Shown: positions 1 to 12,851, counted from the stretch's first letter. The stretch: 64,000 nt of DNA from Edaphochlamys debaryana (GCA_016858145.1 JAEHOE010000072.1:248001-312000), one strand, 5' to 3'. Notes: generated by a model not told the origin, from the sequence alone. Made by a program: numbers and translations.

Positions 1-790
1 TCGAGGCCAGGGGGCCGCGGCGGGGGTCGGCGGCGTCGCGCGTGATGACGGCCGCCGCCAGCGCCTCGGCCAGCGCCGCCAGCATCCTGGGGAGGGGGCC
101 GACGGGGTTATAACAACACTGAGTGAGGCGGAGGTCAGGCCGAGGGGCTGTCCTTCATGGACCGCAGGCTGCAACCCTGATGCCGAGCGGGCGCTCACCT
201 GCTGGCCGCGGCTGGCTCTGCGCGGTGCGTCCGCAGCGCCGCCGCCAGGTTAGCCTGCGAGGGACGGACGGCAAAGAATGAGGCGGCAAGGATTTCGAGG
301 CGGACGAATCATGGCCTGGCATGGTCCGGAAAACGTCATAGTGACTGTGCCACGCCCCGTCAGCCACGCCCCCACGCAACTTCCCCTCAACCCCATCCGC
401 TTCCCAAGCACCAGTTAAGGTCGTCAATCCACGCCCAGGCCCATCAATTACTCATGCGCTTCAGAATGGGCTGCTGGCCTCTGCGTGTCAATGCTGATAC
501 GTCTATGCCTAGGGCTGAGCGGGTGTGCCAAAAGTGTACAAGGAGTGCTGTCGAAGATGAGCGACGGGTGCCACTGCAGTGCGGGCCTAATAGTGATATG
601 GGTGCCACCATGACTCGGTCGGATGCCAGGCAGCTGGCCCGTGTCTTGCGTGAGATCTGGGACAGGCGCTTTGGAGCCCACTCAACCTAGCTTTACTCGT
701 TTTCGCTTCACTGGACACACGTCCCTTTGGCCCACAGCCCGTATGGGAGTTCACGGCTGATGCCCTTGTCCGTGCAACAACAACAACAAC

Positions 791-844
<54 letters not shown>

Positions 845-3432
845 GTCAGTCGCATCCAACCAAGACCCCGCGGCCCCCTTCGCCCCTGCCCGGATCGCAC
901 CTGTGCGCGTGCCATGGCGTGCAGTGCGCCGCACGCGGAGCCCCGCGCCGCCGGTCCCCCGTTCGCCAGCGTGTTGCCCGCGCCCCCGGGCGCCAGCAGC
1001 TGGGCCACTAGGTCCACCAGGTTGGCGGCGATCTGGGTCGGGAGGAGGCGGGGAGGGAAAGGAAGGGGCTGACTGTTCGGGCCATGTCCGGTTCTGGAGG
1101 TCAGCGTCTGGAGCGAGAGGGCATACTGCGGGCTACGCTGTTGTTGGAGATGGACATGTGTGCTGACCCTATGTGAGTAAGTGTGCTGACCCTATGTGAG
1201 TGATGAATAATGCAAATCCCACGGGCCACGCGAACGTGTGTGCGCCCCTGCCACTCACGTGGGAGGCCGATGCGGGGCGCCAGGTGGAGTCGGCGTAGAG
1301 GCGCGTCTCGAGTGCGGCCAGCAGGGGGTGCGCGGGCGCAGAGGCGGAGACGGTGTGGCCGTCGGGGGAGGTGCGGGACGAGAGCTGGAAGCCCGGGTCT
1401 GTAGGGGGGAGTCGCACACAGCAGGGGCAGGCAGTATGTAAGGACAGGAGGAGCTTAGCCACATGCACGATGACAGGGCTTCAACAGCCTAGCTGCGGGA
1501 TGCTTGGCGCCTTCCAGCACAAGGAGGCGGGGTTCAAGCAACCTCGACTGGGAGTGGCAGCATCTACCGGTAGCCAGCGCGCAATGCATATGTTGCTGGT
1601 GCCTGCTGCCTTCCTGTCCACGCCGCATGGTGCTGCTCATGTGCAGGCAGCCCTGGTTTCATATAGGCAGCGTTGACCAGCGGTCAGCGCGGCCAGCGCG
1701 CAGCAGGCCCCCACCTGCGACTGCGTCCAGCACCGCGGCCGCCTCCCGCAGCAGCTCCCGCTCCTCCATGGCCAGACCCACGTCCTCGGGGCGGGGGCCC
1801 TGCGCGCCGCCGGGGGCGCCCACGGCGGTGGCGGTGGCGCCCTCCAGCGCCTCGGCCATGCCGTACTGGTGGGGAGGGAGGGGGAAAACAGGGTTTAAAG
1901 GGCGTAAAAGGAGGCGCAGACTGGTACTTGGTACGCAACTAGAGCACTTTCACGCAACTGCCAGAACCAGTACTCTACCATACTTGCAGGATGTTTCTGC
2001 GTCACTCACCAGGCACGTCATGACCGCAGCCGCCTTGCTCCCCGCGGCCTCCGCGCCCGGTGCCGCGGCCAGGCGACCCACGGCCGCCGCCAGGGACCGC
2101 AGCACGGCGGCGGCCGCTGAGCCGGCGGCGTGCCCGTGCGCGTCGGCAGCTGCCGCCGCCACCTCCTCCACCACGCCCTGTGCAGCGGCAGTTGGGTGGC
2201 ATTAATTACAGCCAGGGTCGGGCACGGGACACATGGCGGTCATAGCCATCGAGCTGGGCTCGGTGGCCATGGCTTGCACGTGTTAGCGACTGCTCAGATA
2301 CTCGTGGCATACCGCAGTTCGTGGCCCAACGCGTGTATTTGTGTGTCAAATAACTGAACACGTCGACCGCACCTGCAGGCCTCCCCCCGGGTAGTGGAGC
2401 AGGGTGGCGCTGGGGAAGGCGGCGAGCACGTCGCCCGCCTCATCACCTGGAGGAAAGGAAGAGCAGAAGCGGGAGGCCAAAGCGACGTCGGGATGACCAC
2501 ATGCAACACGCAGCCCCGACAGCCGGTCGGCCCTGGCAACGGGACCCCAGCCGCCTCAACACCTTGTGACTGCCATCACGTCTACCCTATTTTGGGCTCA
2601 TACGTCATACCCCTAAGCCCCTACACCCGCCTGTCCCTCTGCCCCCCTGCCCCGGCCCCACCTCCGCTGTGGAACTTCCGGGCCTGCAGCTGCGCCTCCA
2701 GACAGCGCAGGGTGGAGGAGGCCATGCCCGCGGGCGAGGGGCCGGCGGCGGGGCTGGGGTTGGCGGCGGCAGCGGCGGCCTTGGGGGTGGCGGCCTCGGC
2801 CAGGGCCACGCCGGCGCTAGGGCCGCGGCCGCCGTGGCGGTCGCGGGAATAGTGGACGGCGGCGTCAACTGCGGACTGGACCACGCCTCCCAGCCGGGAG
2901 GAGAGCATGGAGAACTCTGGAGAGAGGAAGGTTCAGGGTTTGAGAGGGATTGAGGAATGGTGTGAGGGGAGGAGTGAGGAGTGAGGAGAGCGGAGAAGGC
3001 GACGTGGCGCTTGCGGCAGACGACAGCAGCTGCGGGAGGTCGGGGGCTCGGGGCCAACCTGGCGAGACGTGGTCGTCGCTCACCGGCTTTGTGCTTCCGC
3101 GCCACGTCTGCGGTCTCCGCGGCAGAGTATGTTGCCGCACGAGTCACCAGCGTCGTGCGAGCTGGACGCGCAGGCGCCAACCTGCGCGCGACGACATGCA
3201 GCGGCGTAAGCGGCAACTTGCAGCTTCTCGGGAGTCCCTGGAGTCCTCCGACACCAGATCTGGTGCCATGAAGCTGTTCCGGCGCATTAAGGTGCTTGCG
3301 CAAGGCAGGACGTGCGAACTGCCGCCGTGGCGCGAAATGCGCCTCGTCACCCGCGCAGCTCCCACCAACGCACCTCACGCGTCCGCAAGAAGCGCGGACC
3401 TCGCTCGTCATATTGGTTCGACCGCCCAGCAT
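1..3432 (-). CDS. Ala-rich protein of unknown function, 3' end outside window (9 exons seen)
   Basis: I do not recognise this protein. Exons read on the minus strand are 3432-3084, 2916-2662, 2446-2373, 2177-2010, 1865-1715, 1398-1259, 1032-901, 254-199 and 86-1, which runs off the edge. Every junction has GT donor and AG acceptor, and all phases agree (1,1,0,0,1,0,0,2), which is the main evidence that it is real. About 470 residues are visible. The first exon encodes a basic, Ser/Ala/Arg-rich stretch ending LVTRAATYSAAETADV, which resembles an algal chloroplast transit peptide, so a plastid location is possible. The rest is helical and Ala-rich, with no catalytic motif I can name. The start is uncertain: in-frame ATGs lie at 3432 and 3411, and a further upstream exon is possible. 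The 646-bp intron between 901 and 254 holds a CAA microsatellite. Confidence 0.7.
774..841. repeat. CAA/GTT microsatellite
   Basis: About 22 CAA units, interrupted once by CAC near 791, lie in an intron of the minus-strand gene. It makes artificial poly-Asn, poly-Gln or poly-Val/Cys open frames on both strands. Confidence 0.95.
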
Positions 3433-4650
3433 GTTTGCTTGAGCTCTGGTTGAAGTCGGGGAGTCTCGGCAGCTCGAGAGTCGCGTGGCAGCGCGCAGGC
3501 AAAGCAAGTAGTATGTGATGCCCGTCGACAATGTAGCTCAAGGGGCACTGCTTGAAGCGTGGATGGTGTGGAGTGGTGGCAAACGGTGCGCTTCAAGCAG
3601 CAATATTGGCGCGCAACCTGGTGTCGTGCGGTCGTGCAGGCGGTTAACTCTGCAGCTCGCCGCCCACAGACTCCGTCAGTCTCACCTGCTCAGCATCTTG
3701 TCCTGGTCCCCCTACCCCTGCCCCACCCGGCGACACGAGGGCAGTGGTTCCGCGCGGTGGACATGCCTGCCTCAGTGCTGGTCCCGCTGGGTCCCTGCAA
3801 GTGCCCGTCTTGCACCCGGGGCTGGTTGAATATGTGCACGTTCTGTGAGGGGTATTCCGGGGTTCCCCTGCGAGCAGGAGGGCGTGAGGGCGTTCTCGCG
3901 CGTCCCGGCTTCACGCGACAGCTGCTCCGTCTGCCTGCACCATGTGCTGTTCCTTGCTGCCCACCATACACCTGTACGCATGCTTGGGCTGGCTCTTGGA
4001 GGCTGGGCCGTCCATCGATGCTTGACCGAGGACCCCCAGGCTTCCACACAGCGACGGCTACACAGTTGCATACACACCCATCACCTGGACACTACGCAAA
4101 AACTGCTGAGATAGGGCATTTGGTGTTGTGGGAAAGCATTCGGCGAGAGGATTGAGCAACCTTGGTTTGCAAGGTGTGTACCCGGCAGCGAGGTAGACTT
4201 CGTGGGCGCCCAAAGTCTCTCTGGCGCGGTCGGATGGGAGGAGCGGTCCGTAGTCGGCGCGCAGCGCCGATCCTGCCGGGCTCGAGCTTCGCCAGCGCAG
4301 CTCGCGGCCATCTGCCCGGCCCCGCTTGGGCCTAGCCAGACCTACCTGACAGAGGGCGATGGGCGGGCCAGCTGGCTCTGGTCGACAATGCTGCCTCCTC
4401 GAGTTGCGGCGCTGCCCACTACGCTGCTAACGGTCCTTGATGACCGCTGGCAACGAGCTTTGCCTTGGGTTGTCTGCGCAGTCGCGGGTAGATGCAAGCT
4501 TTGACCTTCCGCGCGTTCTGCTTGTGCCCTCGCAGGTCCGCGCACAAAAGGAAGCAACAAAGCAAACGCAGCGCTGGTCCGTTGCTCAAAATCTTCATGC
4601 AGCATCACGTCGCTCCCTGAGCGCGTCAACAGGCGCAAGGAGGGGCAGGC
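3433..4650. other. Divergent intergenic region
   Basis: This stretch separates the minus-strand Ala-rich gene from the plus-strand NST1-like gene and should hold both promoters. I see no conserved gene in it. An open plus frame near 3760-3850 contains a CxCPSC...CTFC pattern, but it has no supported start, splice sites or continuation. Confidence 0.5.
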
Positions 4651-7600
4651 ATGAGCCCCTGTGTTAACCGGAAAACAAGCGGGGCACGGGCGACCTTCAC
4701 GGTCCCGCCCCCGCCCCCGCTCCCGGGACAAATCTTCTTACAGCAGTATGGGAGCACGGGAAGTGACGGCTCGCAAGGGTCGGCGGGCCAGCCGGCGTCG
4801 GCGCACTCTGCGCCTGCCTCCGTGGCCCCGAGCGGGAACGTTGGTGGGCCGCACGGCCCGAACCTTGCGGTGCATCCGCACCGGCAGGCGGCTTCAGGAG
4901 ACAGCGCGCATGCCGACTCGCTCCACGGAGCGCATAGCAGAGGGGGCCAGGCGTCACGGCCAGGAAACGCCGGCGGGGGGTCAGCGCCCGCTCCGCACGC
5001 GTCGTCTTCGGCCTCGGGGCCGCGGCACTTCCTCTGTCCGCAGCATCTGGAGCTCATGACCCTCGCGCCGCAGGCGCCCAGCTGTCTGGACCCGGGGCTG
5101 CAGAGCTACTGGGCTAGCCTTACCCTGCAGCAGAGGCGGCAGCTGCTGCGGCTGCCGAAGAAGGACCTCTTCGCGCGCGTGCGCTCGCTGTACTGCTCGG
5201 GCTGCTTCTCGCTCGTCCAGCTGCAGTATGACGAGCTGTGCTCGTATGTCGCGGCGCAGGGGGCGGCGGCGCGCAACGGCACAGCGCCCCCGCCGCAGTG
5301 CGCGGTGTGTACGATTGGGCACGCATGCTTTGCGGGGCTCTCTGTGTCCGATGACGGTTCCGTAACCCTCTCGGACGAGGTCCTCGCCGCCAGTCCCTTT
5401 GGCCGCTTCGAGCAAGCCCGCAACTGGGACCTCGACCGGGAGCAGCACTTCGCATGCGGCGAGGTGTGCGGCAGCGGGTGGTGCAAGCGGCCCGGCGTGA
5501 ACAAGTGCAAGCTCCACACGGGGCCGGTCTCGCCCGACGAGCTGCTCGCGTACTGGGGCACGCTGCCGGCGCCCCGGCGTGAGGCGCTCATGACGTTAGA
5601 CGAGGAGACGTTCCTGGGCGAGCTGGACGTAAGCATGAAGCTGCAGCTGCGCATCTGCAAGGAGTGCCGCAGCAACGTCACGCGCGCTTTCAAGGAGCTG
5701 AAGCCGGGGCGGGACGCGGCGGTGCAGCCGGGCGCTGCGCCGCCGGCGGGGCTGCTGCTGTGCGAGGGGCACGAGCTGCGCGCGGGCGAGGGCCGCGTGC
5801 GCGTTGAGGGGCCCGTGGAGGCCGCGCTCTTCGAGAAGGCCGAGGAGGTGCAGGAGCAGAAGGTGGGTCGGACGGCCCGCAAGCCGCTGTCAGGGTCATG
5901 CATGCCCAGCAGGGCTGGCCGAAGGGGCCCCGAGGAACTTGCGTGTCAACAGGAAGAAGCTTGGCCTTTAAGGAGTTTGCCGTGCGGACCTGAGCTTAAC
6001 GCTCCATGTTTGCTGGCAATGCAGGCCTTCGACGCTTCGGCGGGGGACCAGGACAGCCCCGAAACGATCCGCCACGCGGAGACGCCGGAGCTGGCGCGGG
6101 AGGCGCTGCAGGACTCGGCCCTGCTGATCTTCAAGGCACAGGTAGGCGCTGGGCTTTCGAGGGTGCCGGGTATGAGCAGCCTTACGCATGCGTGGGCCGT
6201 GCCGCGAACCCCCATTGGGCGAAGCTTTGGGTGTCACCAAGCTGCTATCATTGCGCATTATGCCCAGGACTGACCGGCCCGCTTTGCCTGCTGCGCTGCC
6301 CTGGCGCTGGCACACGCAGGTGGAGGTGGCGTTCCGCGACCAGACCGCATGTCGCAACGCGCTGCTGCTCTTCACCGTCCTGTGCCACGGTCTGCTGGAG
6401 CAGCAGCTGGCCAACGCCTACAAGGAGCTGGGGGCCAAGCGCGCCGAGGTGGGTCGCCGCTAGCTAGCTCTCAACCCGTTCTGCCGCTGGACTGCACACT
6501 TTCTATGTGCAGCGGCATGCGCACCCTAGCCGCCTTCACCCTGCCCTTCCGAGCTGATCTCTTCTGATCTGATCTGATCTGATCTAATCTGATCTAATCT
6601 CCGTTTCTTGCGCGTCACAGGAGGAGCTGTTGCGGCTTCTGGAGGAGGACGAAGCCAAGGAGGCCGCCAAGCGCGAGAAGAAGGCCAGCAAGGCTGCGTC
6701 CAAGGCCAAGAGGCAGCCCTCCAGCTCAGCCGCGGCCTCCTCCACGGCGGCCGATCCGCCCCAGCCCAGCGACTCGGACGATGCCGAGCTGGAGGCAGAG
6801 GCAGCGAAGCCGGCCTCCGCGGCCGCTGCTGCCAAGGACCCGCACGCGCCCGCCGCCAAGGAGCCTGCCCCGCAGCCCGCGCCTGCACCGCCGGCAGCGG
6901 CGGCCCCGGTCGTGGCCAGCGCGACCGCTAGCGGCGCCGGAGGCGCCAAGGCCGGCGCACACGACAAAGGGAGCGAGAAGGCGAAGGACCGTGAGCGGGA
7001 GAAGGACAAGGACAAGGAGGGCGGCCCGGGCTCGGGCGGGAGCAGCAGCGCGAACAGCGTCTCGGGCGGCGGCAAGCACGGGAAGCAGGAGAAGGGGCAG
7101 GCGCACGGCGGCAAGCAGTCCCGTGCGGCCAGCCTGGAGGAGCACCTGCCCGACGCGGTCGTGGCACACGCGACGGCGGCGGCGCGAGGCGGCAAGCAGC
7201 AGCAGCAGCACGGCAGCGGCTCCCACGCAACGGCGAACGGCGGGCCGGCAGCGCCCGCAGCGCAGGGCAAGGCGGCAGCGCGTGCGGGCGCAGCGGCAGC
7301 CCCGGCGGCGCCGGCCGCGGGCGCTAAGGCCAAGGGGGACCCAGACCACGCCGGCGGGGGGAAGGAGAAGGACAAGGGGGAAAAGGGGCACAAGGGCAAG
7401 GACAAGGAGGCAGCACAGCCCGCGGCGTCCGGGGCGGGTCAGCAGCAGTCTGGCAAGGGCGGGAAGGGCACCGCTGCGCAACCGGCGGCGCAAGGCAAGG
7501 CGGGCAAGGCCGCCGCAGAGGCCAGCGCTGCCGGCGGTGGCAAGGCCACAGCGGCTGCCGCCCAGCCCACAGGCCGTGCAGCCGCACCCACCGCAGCCGG

Positions 7601-10484
7601 CAAGCAGGCGACCGGGTCGGGCCGCAATGCCCAGCCACCGCCGCCACCCCCGCGGGCGGGCCACACGACCGCCGCCGCCTTGGCCGCCTCGTCCAACCAG
7701 CCGCCGGCGCCCCAGCTGAACAACAGCAACTTCCCGCCGCTTCGCTCCGGCCCTGGGTCCGTTTCCGGCGCTGCGCCTGCTGCCGGCGCCGCAGCAGCGG
7801 CCTCCGCTGCCCAGCCAGGGCCGCAGCCGCCGGCTGCTTCCAACGCGCCGCCGGCACCCGCTGTTCCTCAGTCCGCTGCGCCGCCTCACGGCCCCGGTCT
7901 GGCCCAAGCGCCACAGATGCCTGTGCCACCGCCGCAGCCCTCCTCGGGGCCGCAGACGGCCGAGGCACTGGGTCCTGCGCCGGAGGTTGGCCTAGCCGCC
8001 GGCCAGCCCCCCATCCTCCAGCCCGTGCCACAGCACGCGCTGCCCGTGCTGGGCCCGCATGGGGCCATGCAGCAGCCGTCGGGCGCGCCGGGCGGGCCCG
8101 GCTTCACGCACCCTGCTGGGCCCGGCCTGGGCCTGGTCGGCCCCGGGGTGGGCATGCCGCCCCAGGCCGCGGGCCTGCCTGCCTCCGCCCAGGCTCCGCA
8201 GGACTTTGACCCGCTGGGCCGCCGCCCCTCGCCCGACGGCCTCGCCCGCATGACGCAGCCGCAAGGTCTGGGCGCGGTCCCTGCTATGGTGCCCGCCGTG
8301 GGGTCCCATGCCGGTGCCGGCCCGGCCAACGGCGGCCTGCTGGGTATGGGCTCGGGCTCTTTCCTGGACCCGCTTGGGCCCGGCCCGGCCGCCAATGGGC
8401 CCACCGCGCCGTCGCAAGGCTCCCAGGCAACTGCAGGCTTCGGGTGGCAGCTGCCTCTGGCCCCGCAGCAGCAGCAGCAGCAGCTGCCGCAAGCCGTCGC
8501 CGCTCAGCTACTCCACGCCAACACGCCCAGCCCTCCGCCCGGCATCCAGGCCCAGGCCCAGGCCCAGCAGCAGGCCGCTCAGGCCCAGGCCCAGCTGGCG
8601 CTGGAGCTGCAGCAGCGTCAGCACGCCGCTGCCGCGGCCGCTGTCATGGGACAGCAGCAGGGGTCGCGGCCGCTCTTCCCACCAGGCGCCGGGCTGCAAC
8701 AGGCCGGCGCACGGCCGCCGCCCCAGCAGCAGCCGCAGCAGCAGGCGAAGCAGGGCCTGGGCTTGGGCCCCGGTGGGCCCGGCCAGGGACTGTCCGCCCA
8801 GAACGCAGTGCAGCTCCTCGCCGCGCACGCGCAGGCCCAGGCCCAGGCGCACGCACACCTTCAGGCCCAGGCCCACCTCCAGGCCCAGGCCCACTCCCAG
8901 CAGCACCAGCAGCAACACCAGACGCTGGCGGCGCTGGCGGCGGCGGCAGCCGCCGCTGCGGCGGAGGACGCACTGGGCGGTGGCGGCGGCGGCCAGCCCG
9001 GTGGCGCCGCCGGAGGCGGCGGCGCGGGTTCGGGCGCGTACTCGCTCTTCTCCCACTACGGCTCCGCCGCCCGTGAGCTAGACCTGCGGCAGCAGCTGGA
9101 GCTGCAGCAGCGCGCGCAACAGATCAAGGCACAGCAGGCGGCGGTTGAGGAGCGGCAGGCCCACCACGCCCAGGCCCAAGCCCAGGCCCAGGCCCAGGCC
9201 CTCCAGGCCAGCCTGCAGCAGCAGATGCAGGTCCAGGTGCTGCAGGCCCAGGCCCAGCTCCAGCAGCAGCAGGCCCAGGCCCAGGCGGTGGTGCAGCAAG
9301 CAGCGGCGTTGCACTCCCAGGGCTCCGGCCTCACGGCTCAGCAGGCGCAGCAGCTCACCACCTACCTCCTGCAACACCAGGCGCAGCAGCAGCAGGCGCA
9401 GGCGCAGGTGCAGCAGGCGCAGCAGCGCCAGGCCCAAGCCGCGCAGCACGCACAGCAGCTGCTGGCGCGCCAGCAGGCGCAGCAGCAGGCCCAGGCCCAA
9501 GCCCAGGCCCACGCACAGGCCCACCAACAGTTGGCCCAGGCCCAGGCGGTGGCTCACGCGCAGGCGCAGGCCAAACAGGACGCCCTGAACGCCTCCTGGA
9601 CGATGCTCGGCCGCTCCCTCCAGCAGCAGCAGCAGCAGCAACAGCAGCAGGCTGTGGCGGCGGCGGCCGCCGCCAACGGCACCGCCGGCGGCCAGATGCT
9701 GTTCTCCGGTATGTCGGGCGGCGGCATGGGAGGCATCACCAACGGCCCGTCCGCCGCCGCCGCTGCCGGCCGTGGCGGCGCCGCGGATGCTCTGACATTC
9801 AACTCTTGGATGCGAGGCGCCCAGGTCGACGCCTCGCCGGCGGCGGTGGCAGCCGCCGCGGCGGCGGCTGGCGGCGGCGGCGGCCAGCCAATGTCCCACG
9901 CGCACCAGCAGCACCTGCGTCAGAGCATCAGCCTGAGCAACCTGGCCTTAGGAGCTGGCGGCGGCGCCGCCCCCGGCGGCGTCAATCTGACGGCGGCGGC
10001 GTCGCTGGACGCCGGCTTCTTCAACCAGCACCATCTGGGCCTCAAGGCCGCCGGCGGCGGCGGCGGCGCTGGCGGCGCCGTCGGGTCCGTGCTCAGCAGC
10101 GCTGGCGGAAGCCACGGCGTGTTCGGGAGCCAGGGTGCCGGCTTGGGGCCGTCGGGTGGGAGCGGTGGCCTCAGCGGACTCGGTGGCGCGGGGCTCGGTT
10201 CCGGGGGCCTGGGCGCCAGCGGGCTCGGCAGCGGAGGCACGGGCGGAGCCGGTGGCAGCTCTGGCTTAGGGTCGGGCGGGCTGGGGGGGCTGGGGCTCGG
10301 AGGCTTAGGGTCGGGGCTCGGAGGCCTGGGCGGAGGCAGTGGCTCCGGGGCGGGCGGCGCCGCAGGTCAGGGCAACGGCAACGGAGCGGGGGCGGGCGGC
10401 GGGGGCACCTACAGCCTGTTCGGCGCCTCTCCGTCTCCCTCGATCGCGCAGGGCCTGGTCGGCATGACCTCCCTCCTCGGCTAA
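4651..10484 (+). CDS. NST1-like protein (plant 'stress response protein nst1-like' family) with Gln/Ala-rich tail
   Basis: Exons are 4651-5862, 6025-6141, 6320-6448 and 6621-10484, all GT-AG and in phase 0, giving 1773 residues. Residues about 120-485 match, from my memory of the family, the land-plant proteins named 'stress response protein nst1-like', whose function is unknown. Recognisable blocks are a Cys/His region (FLCPQH near 125, YCSGCF near 181, CKECRSNVTRAFKELK near 336-352), then TPELAREALQDSALLIFKAQ, then a helical LLEEDEAKEAAKREKK segment. The plant proteins carry about 110 residues between the FKELK block and the ELARE block; here that part is much shorter. Residues about 490-1773 are low complexity: Ala/Lys/Glu, Pro/Ala, long Gln-Ala runs (near 8550-9600), then Gly-rich. 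The start is the first ATG before the conserved part. A nuclear or RNA-granule role is inference only. Confidence 0.85.
6564..6600 (+). repeat. GATCT pentanucleotide repeat in intron 3 of the NST1-like gene
   Basis: Six to seven imperfect GATCT/AATCT units fill part of the intron between exons ending 6448 and starting 6621, about 20 bases before the acceptor. Confidence 0.85.
8440..9650 (+). repeat. Coding Gln/Ala repeat tract (QAQA and poly-Q)
   Basis: The DNA alternates CAGGCC, CAGCAG and CAGGCG units and encodes long runs of QAQAQ and QQQ within the last exon of the NST1-like gene. Hexanucleotide CAGGCC blocks are clear near 8552-8600, 8830-8910, 9160-9290 and 9480-9550. Such tracts are prone to length change between strains. 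Confidence 0.9.
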
Positions 10485-12851
10485 CGCTGCCCCCCGTCCT
10501 TGGCGAGCCATGCCCGCACCACGACTGCCGCCTAGGCGTTTCCCCGGCTGTGCTGTCGGCGAGTGACTTGAAGGAGTCACGTGGGTGATGAAAGGATGCA
10601 CGACGGATGCCGTGGGCCGGGCCGGGCATGTGGTGGGCGCTTATAGCTGCATTGCAAGGAATGGCAGTCGCAACAGTTTGTGGGCACTGGAGGGCTTGCA
10701 TTTTGCCGACGCGCCTCGCGCAAAGGCAGCTGCACGGCCTCTTCGAGGCAAGGAGCGGGTGGTGGACTGGGCTTGGCTATGGTGATGCGTTCGAGTTATT
10801 AGGGTCTTTCAGGGAGTGGGGACGTTGCAATGCGTTCTGAAGAACACAGTGCCGAGATGGGGTAATACCGGTTGCGTCTCGCCGGGCAGTGGGCCCTGTG
10901 GGGTTTCTGCCCGGACGGCTGGGCGGGGCCTGTGCCCGTGACTTCGTGCCCGCTTGCACGCTCACATTGATATCAAAGCACTTTCGTCCTGGATGGCGTT
11001 GCCACTTGACGCCAGCGGTTTTGGGGGTCTAAGGGCAAGCAAGCCCTGAGGGACGGGGGTCGGCAGTACAGGGTTATCGGCAGGAAGGCAATTCCTTCAG
11101 CGTTCCTGTCGCTAGGACGGCGGGTGTCCGTTTGGGTTGGGATAAAGTCGGTGCTCTGTGGGAAGCCTGAAATCTGACGTGTCGCGGACTGGGCTCGTGC
11201 GTTGCGTGCACTGTGTTTCTGTCGCCGCCGCACGATGCGCGGCGCATGCAGCCAAAACCTTTGCGTGCTTGCTTTCGGTGTTCAAACTTTTGTTTTCCGC
11301 CCCCGTGGGGGCGCCCCGCTTGTTGGGTGATGGCTCTCTGTATCAGTAGCCGGGCCCGCGTGTGCTGCCCCTAGGCTCCGTTAGAGGTACCCAAGAAGTC
11401 TTCGATGAGGCAGTGAGTCTTAGGGAGGTGTGCGGATGTCGAGATGGCGTTCCTAGCGACAGATGGAGCACTCAGCATGTGAGGCCGGAGGGAGACCACG
11501 TCGCAAGGACGGCCGGCGAGGCGCGGCGAGAGTGTGAGCTTGTGACTGGCGACGACGATCCTGCAATTGCATATGCGAGCCGTATGCCCTGACTGCTCTA
11601 AGGAGTTGTGGACAGGAGGTGGACCCCTGGGCTTTGCTCCTTGCTGGGTATGTGATAGTGGCTCCCTGCGCCCTGAAGCGCGGTGGCTCTTCGCTGCGGG
11701 GTCCCCTGCCTGATCTGCGCGTCTGCCGCCCCTACAGCTACCGTACAGAAATAAGATCCGGATGGAGTGGCGTGCATGGCTCCCGTGTTGCACACCAGGG
11801 AGGCTATATCTAGCACCACACGGAGCGGTTTGCACGTATGCTGGGGCGGATCCCCTTGCACGGCTGCAGTCAACCCGGCACGCGTGCCCTGCCCTGCTTG
11901 TTATGCCGCATGCCGCACAGTCCGGCTGTCCGGGACCACATCCGCTCAGCCTCTATAACACTACCCAGCCCCCAGCCCAGGCCTGAACGTACAGGCAAGC
12001 AAGCGTGTTGCGGGAACAGGCTGGGTTGTGTGACCCCGAGGTGTGATCCTCGTAGGTCTGCGGGTCCCGCCTGACTTTGACCCCGCCAAGGAGTATCACA
12101 CAACATATGTTGCGTCGCCAGTGAGTGCTCGGCAACACGGCAAGGGATCTGTAGGAAGGAGGATTGGGTAATGGGTCCAGGGTTGACAGGAGTCCCATCC
12201 TGTCCCGGGATCCCAGCCCCACAACCTCCGTTGCCTGAGTTGCCACGTGACAATCTGCTGAACTGCCCCCACCGTCGGGCACCCCGCAGAGCGGCAAGGT
12301 GGGCATGGGTGCGACGGCGGAGTGATCAAGCGCAACGACTTCTCCACAGGCGGTTAGGAAGTGCGGCCGATAGCGTGAAGGGTGCAGACAGGGCAGGGCC
12401 TTCGTAGGCTGGACGAGCGCAGAGAGCCCGAGAGTCCGGGAGCCTGGGTACAGGATGAGTTACAAGCATGGATCCTTGCCGCACAGGGGCGCCTGCGCAC
12501 TAGCCATCGGTTCAATGCATGCAGACCAGCCCGGGTCCGAGCCGGGAAGTCACTTCCGGAAGCCGGGCCGCTGCTCGTCCCGGACCATCCCAACCGCTGA
12601 AGCCCGAACGCCTCCGCAACCGTCAGCCACTAGCCGCCCTGGTCGCGAAGTCGCGATTGCGTCATGCATTATCCGGCAGGGCTGAGCACGAGGACAACTT
12701 GGAGCGTCGCAGTAGCCCACAGCACCCCTCACCTCACAAGAACCCAAAGTTCAGGCGCACAACACGTGTGACCCCACGCCCCTCAACGCCCCTGGCCTGC
12801 CCTCAGCTGCCCCCCCCCGCTTCCTTCCCCGGCCCCCATTCAACGCCGCCC
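10485..12851. other. Tail-to-tail intergenic region
   Basis: This lies between the stop of the NST1-like gene (plus) and the stop of the secreted Cys-rich gene (minus) and presumably holds both 3' UTRs. I see no supported gene. At 11298-11324 there is a short copy of a palindromic end sequence (GCCCCC-TGGGGGC core) that recurs near 20004 and 47958. Confidence 0.5.
12460..12464 (-). terminator. Candidate TGTAA poly(A) signal for the secreted Cys-rich gene
   Basis: TGTAA is the usual chlorophycean poly(A) signal. On the minus strand this copy lies about 390 bases past the stop codon at 12852, a normal 3' UTR length for these algae. It is a five-base match, so it could be chance. Confidence 0.4.

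Noticed and set aside
587..1017. Open frames with poly-Asn, poly-Val or poly-Cys on both strands
   Set aside because: They are produced by the CAA microsatellite in an intron.
3559..4155. 198-residue plus frame with a CxCPSC...CTFC zinc-like pattern
   Set aside because: The rest is Pro/Arg-rich and irregular, and there is no convincing splice path into the NST1-like gene. It probably reflects chance in GC-rich promoter DNA.
8440..9650. CRISPR-like array
   Set aside because: The regular repeats are in-frame Gln/Ala codons of a eukaryotic gene with no spacers.
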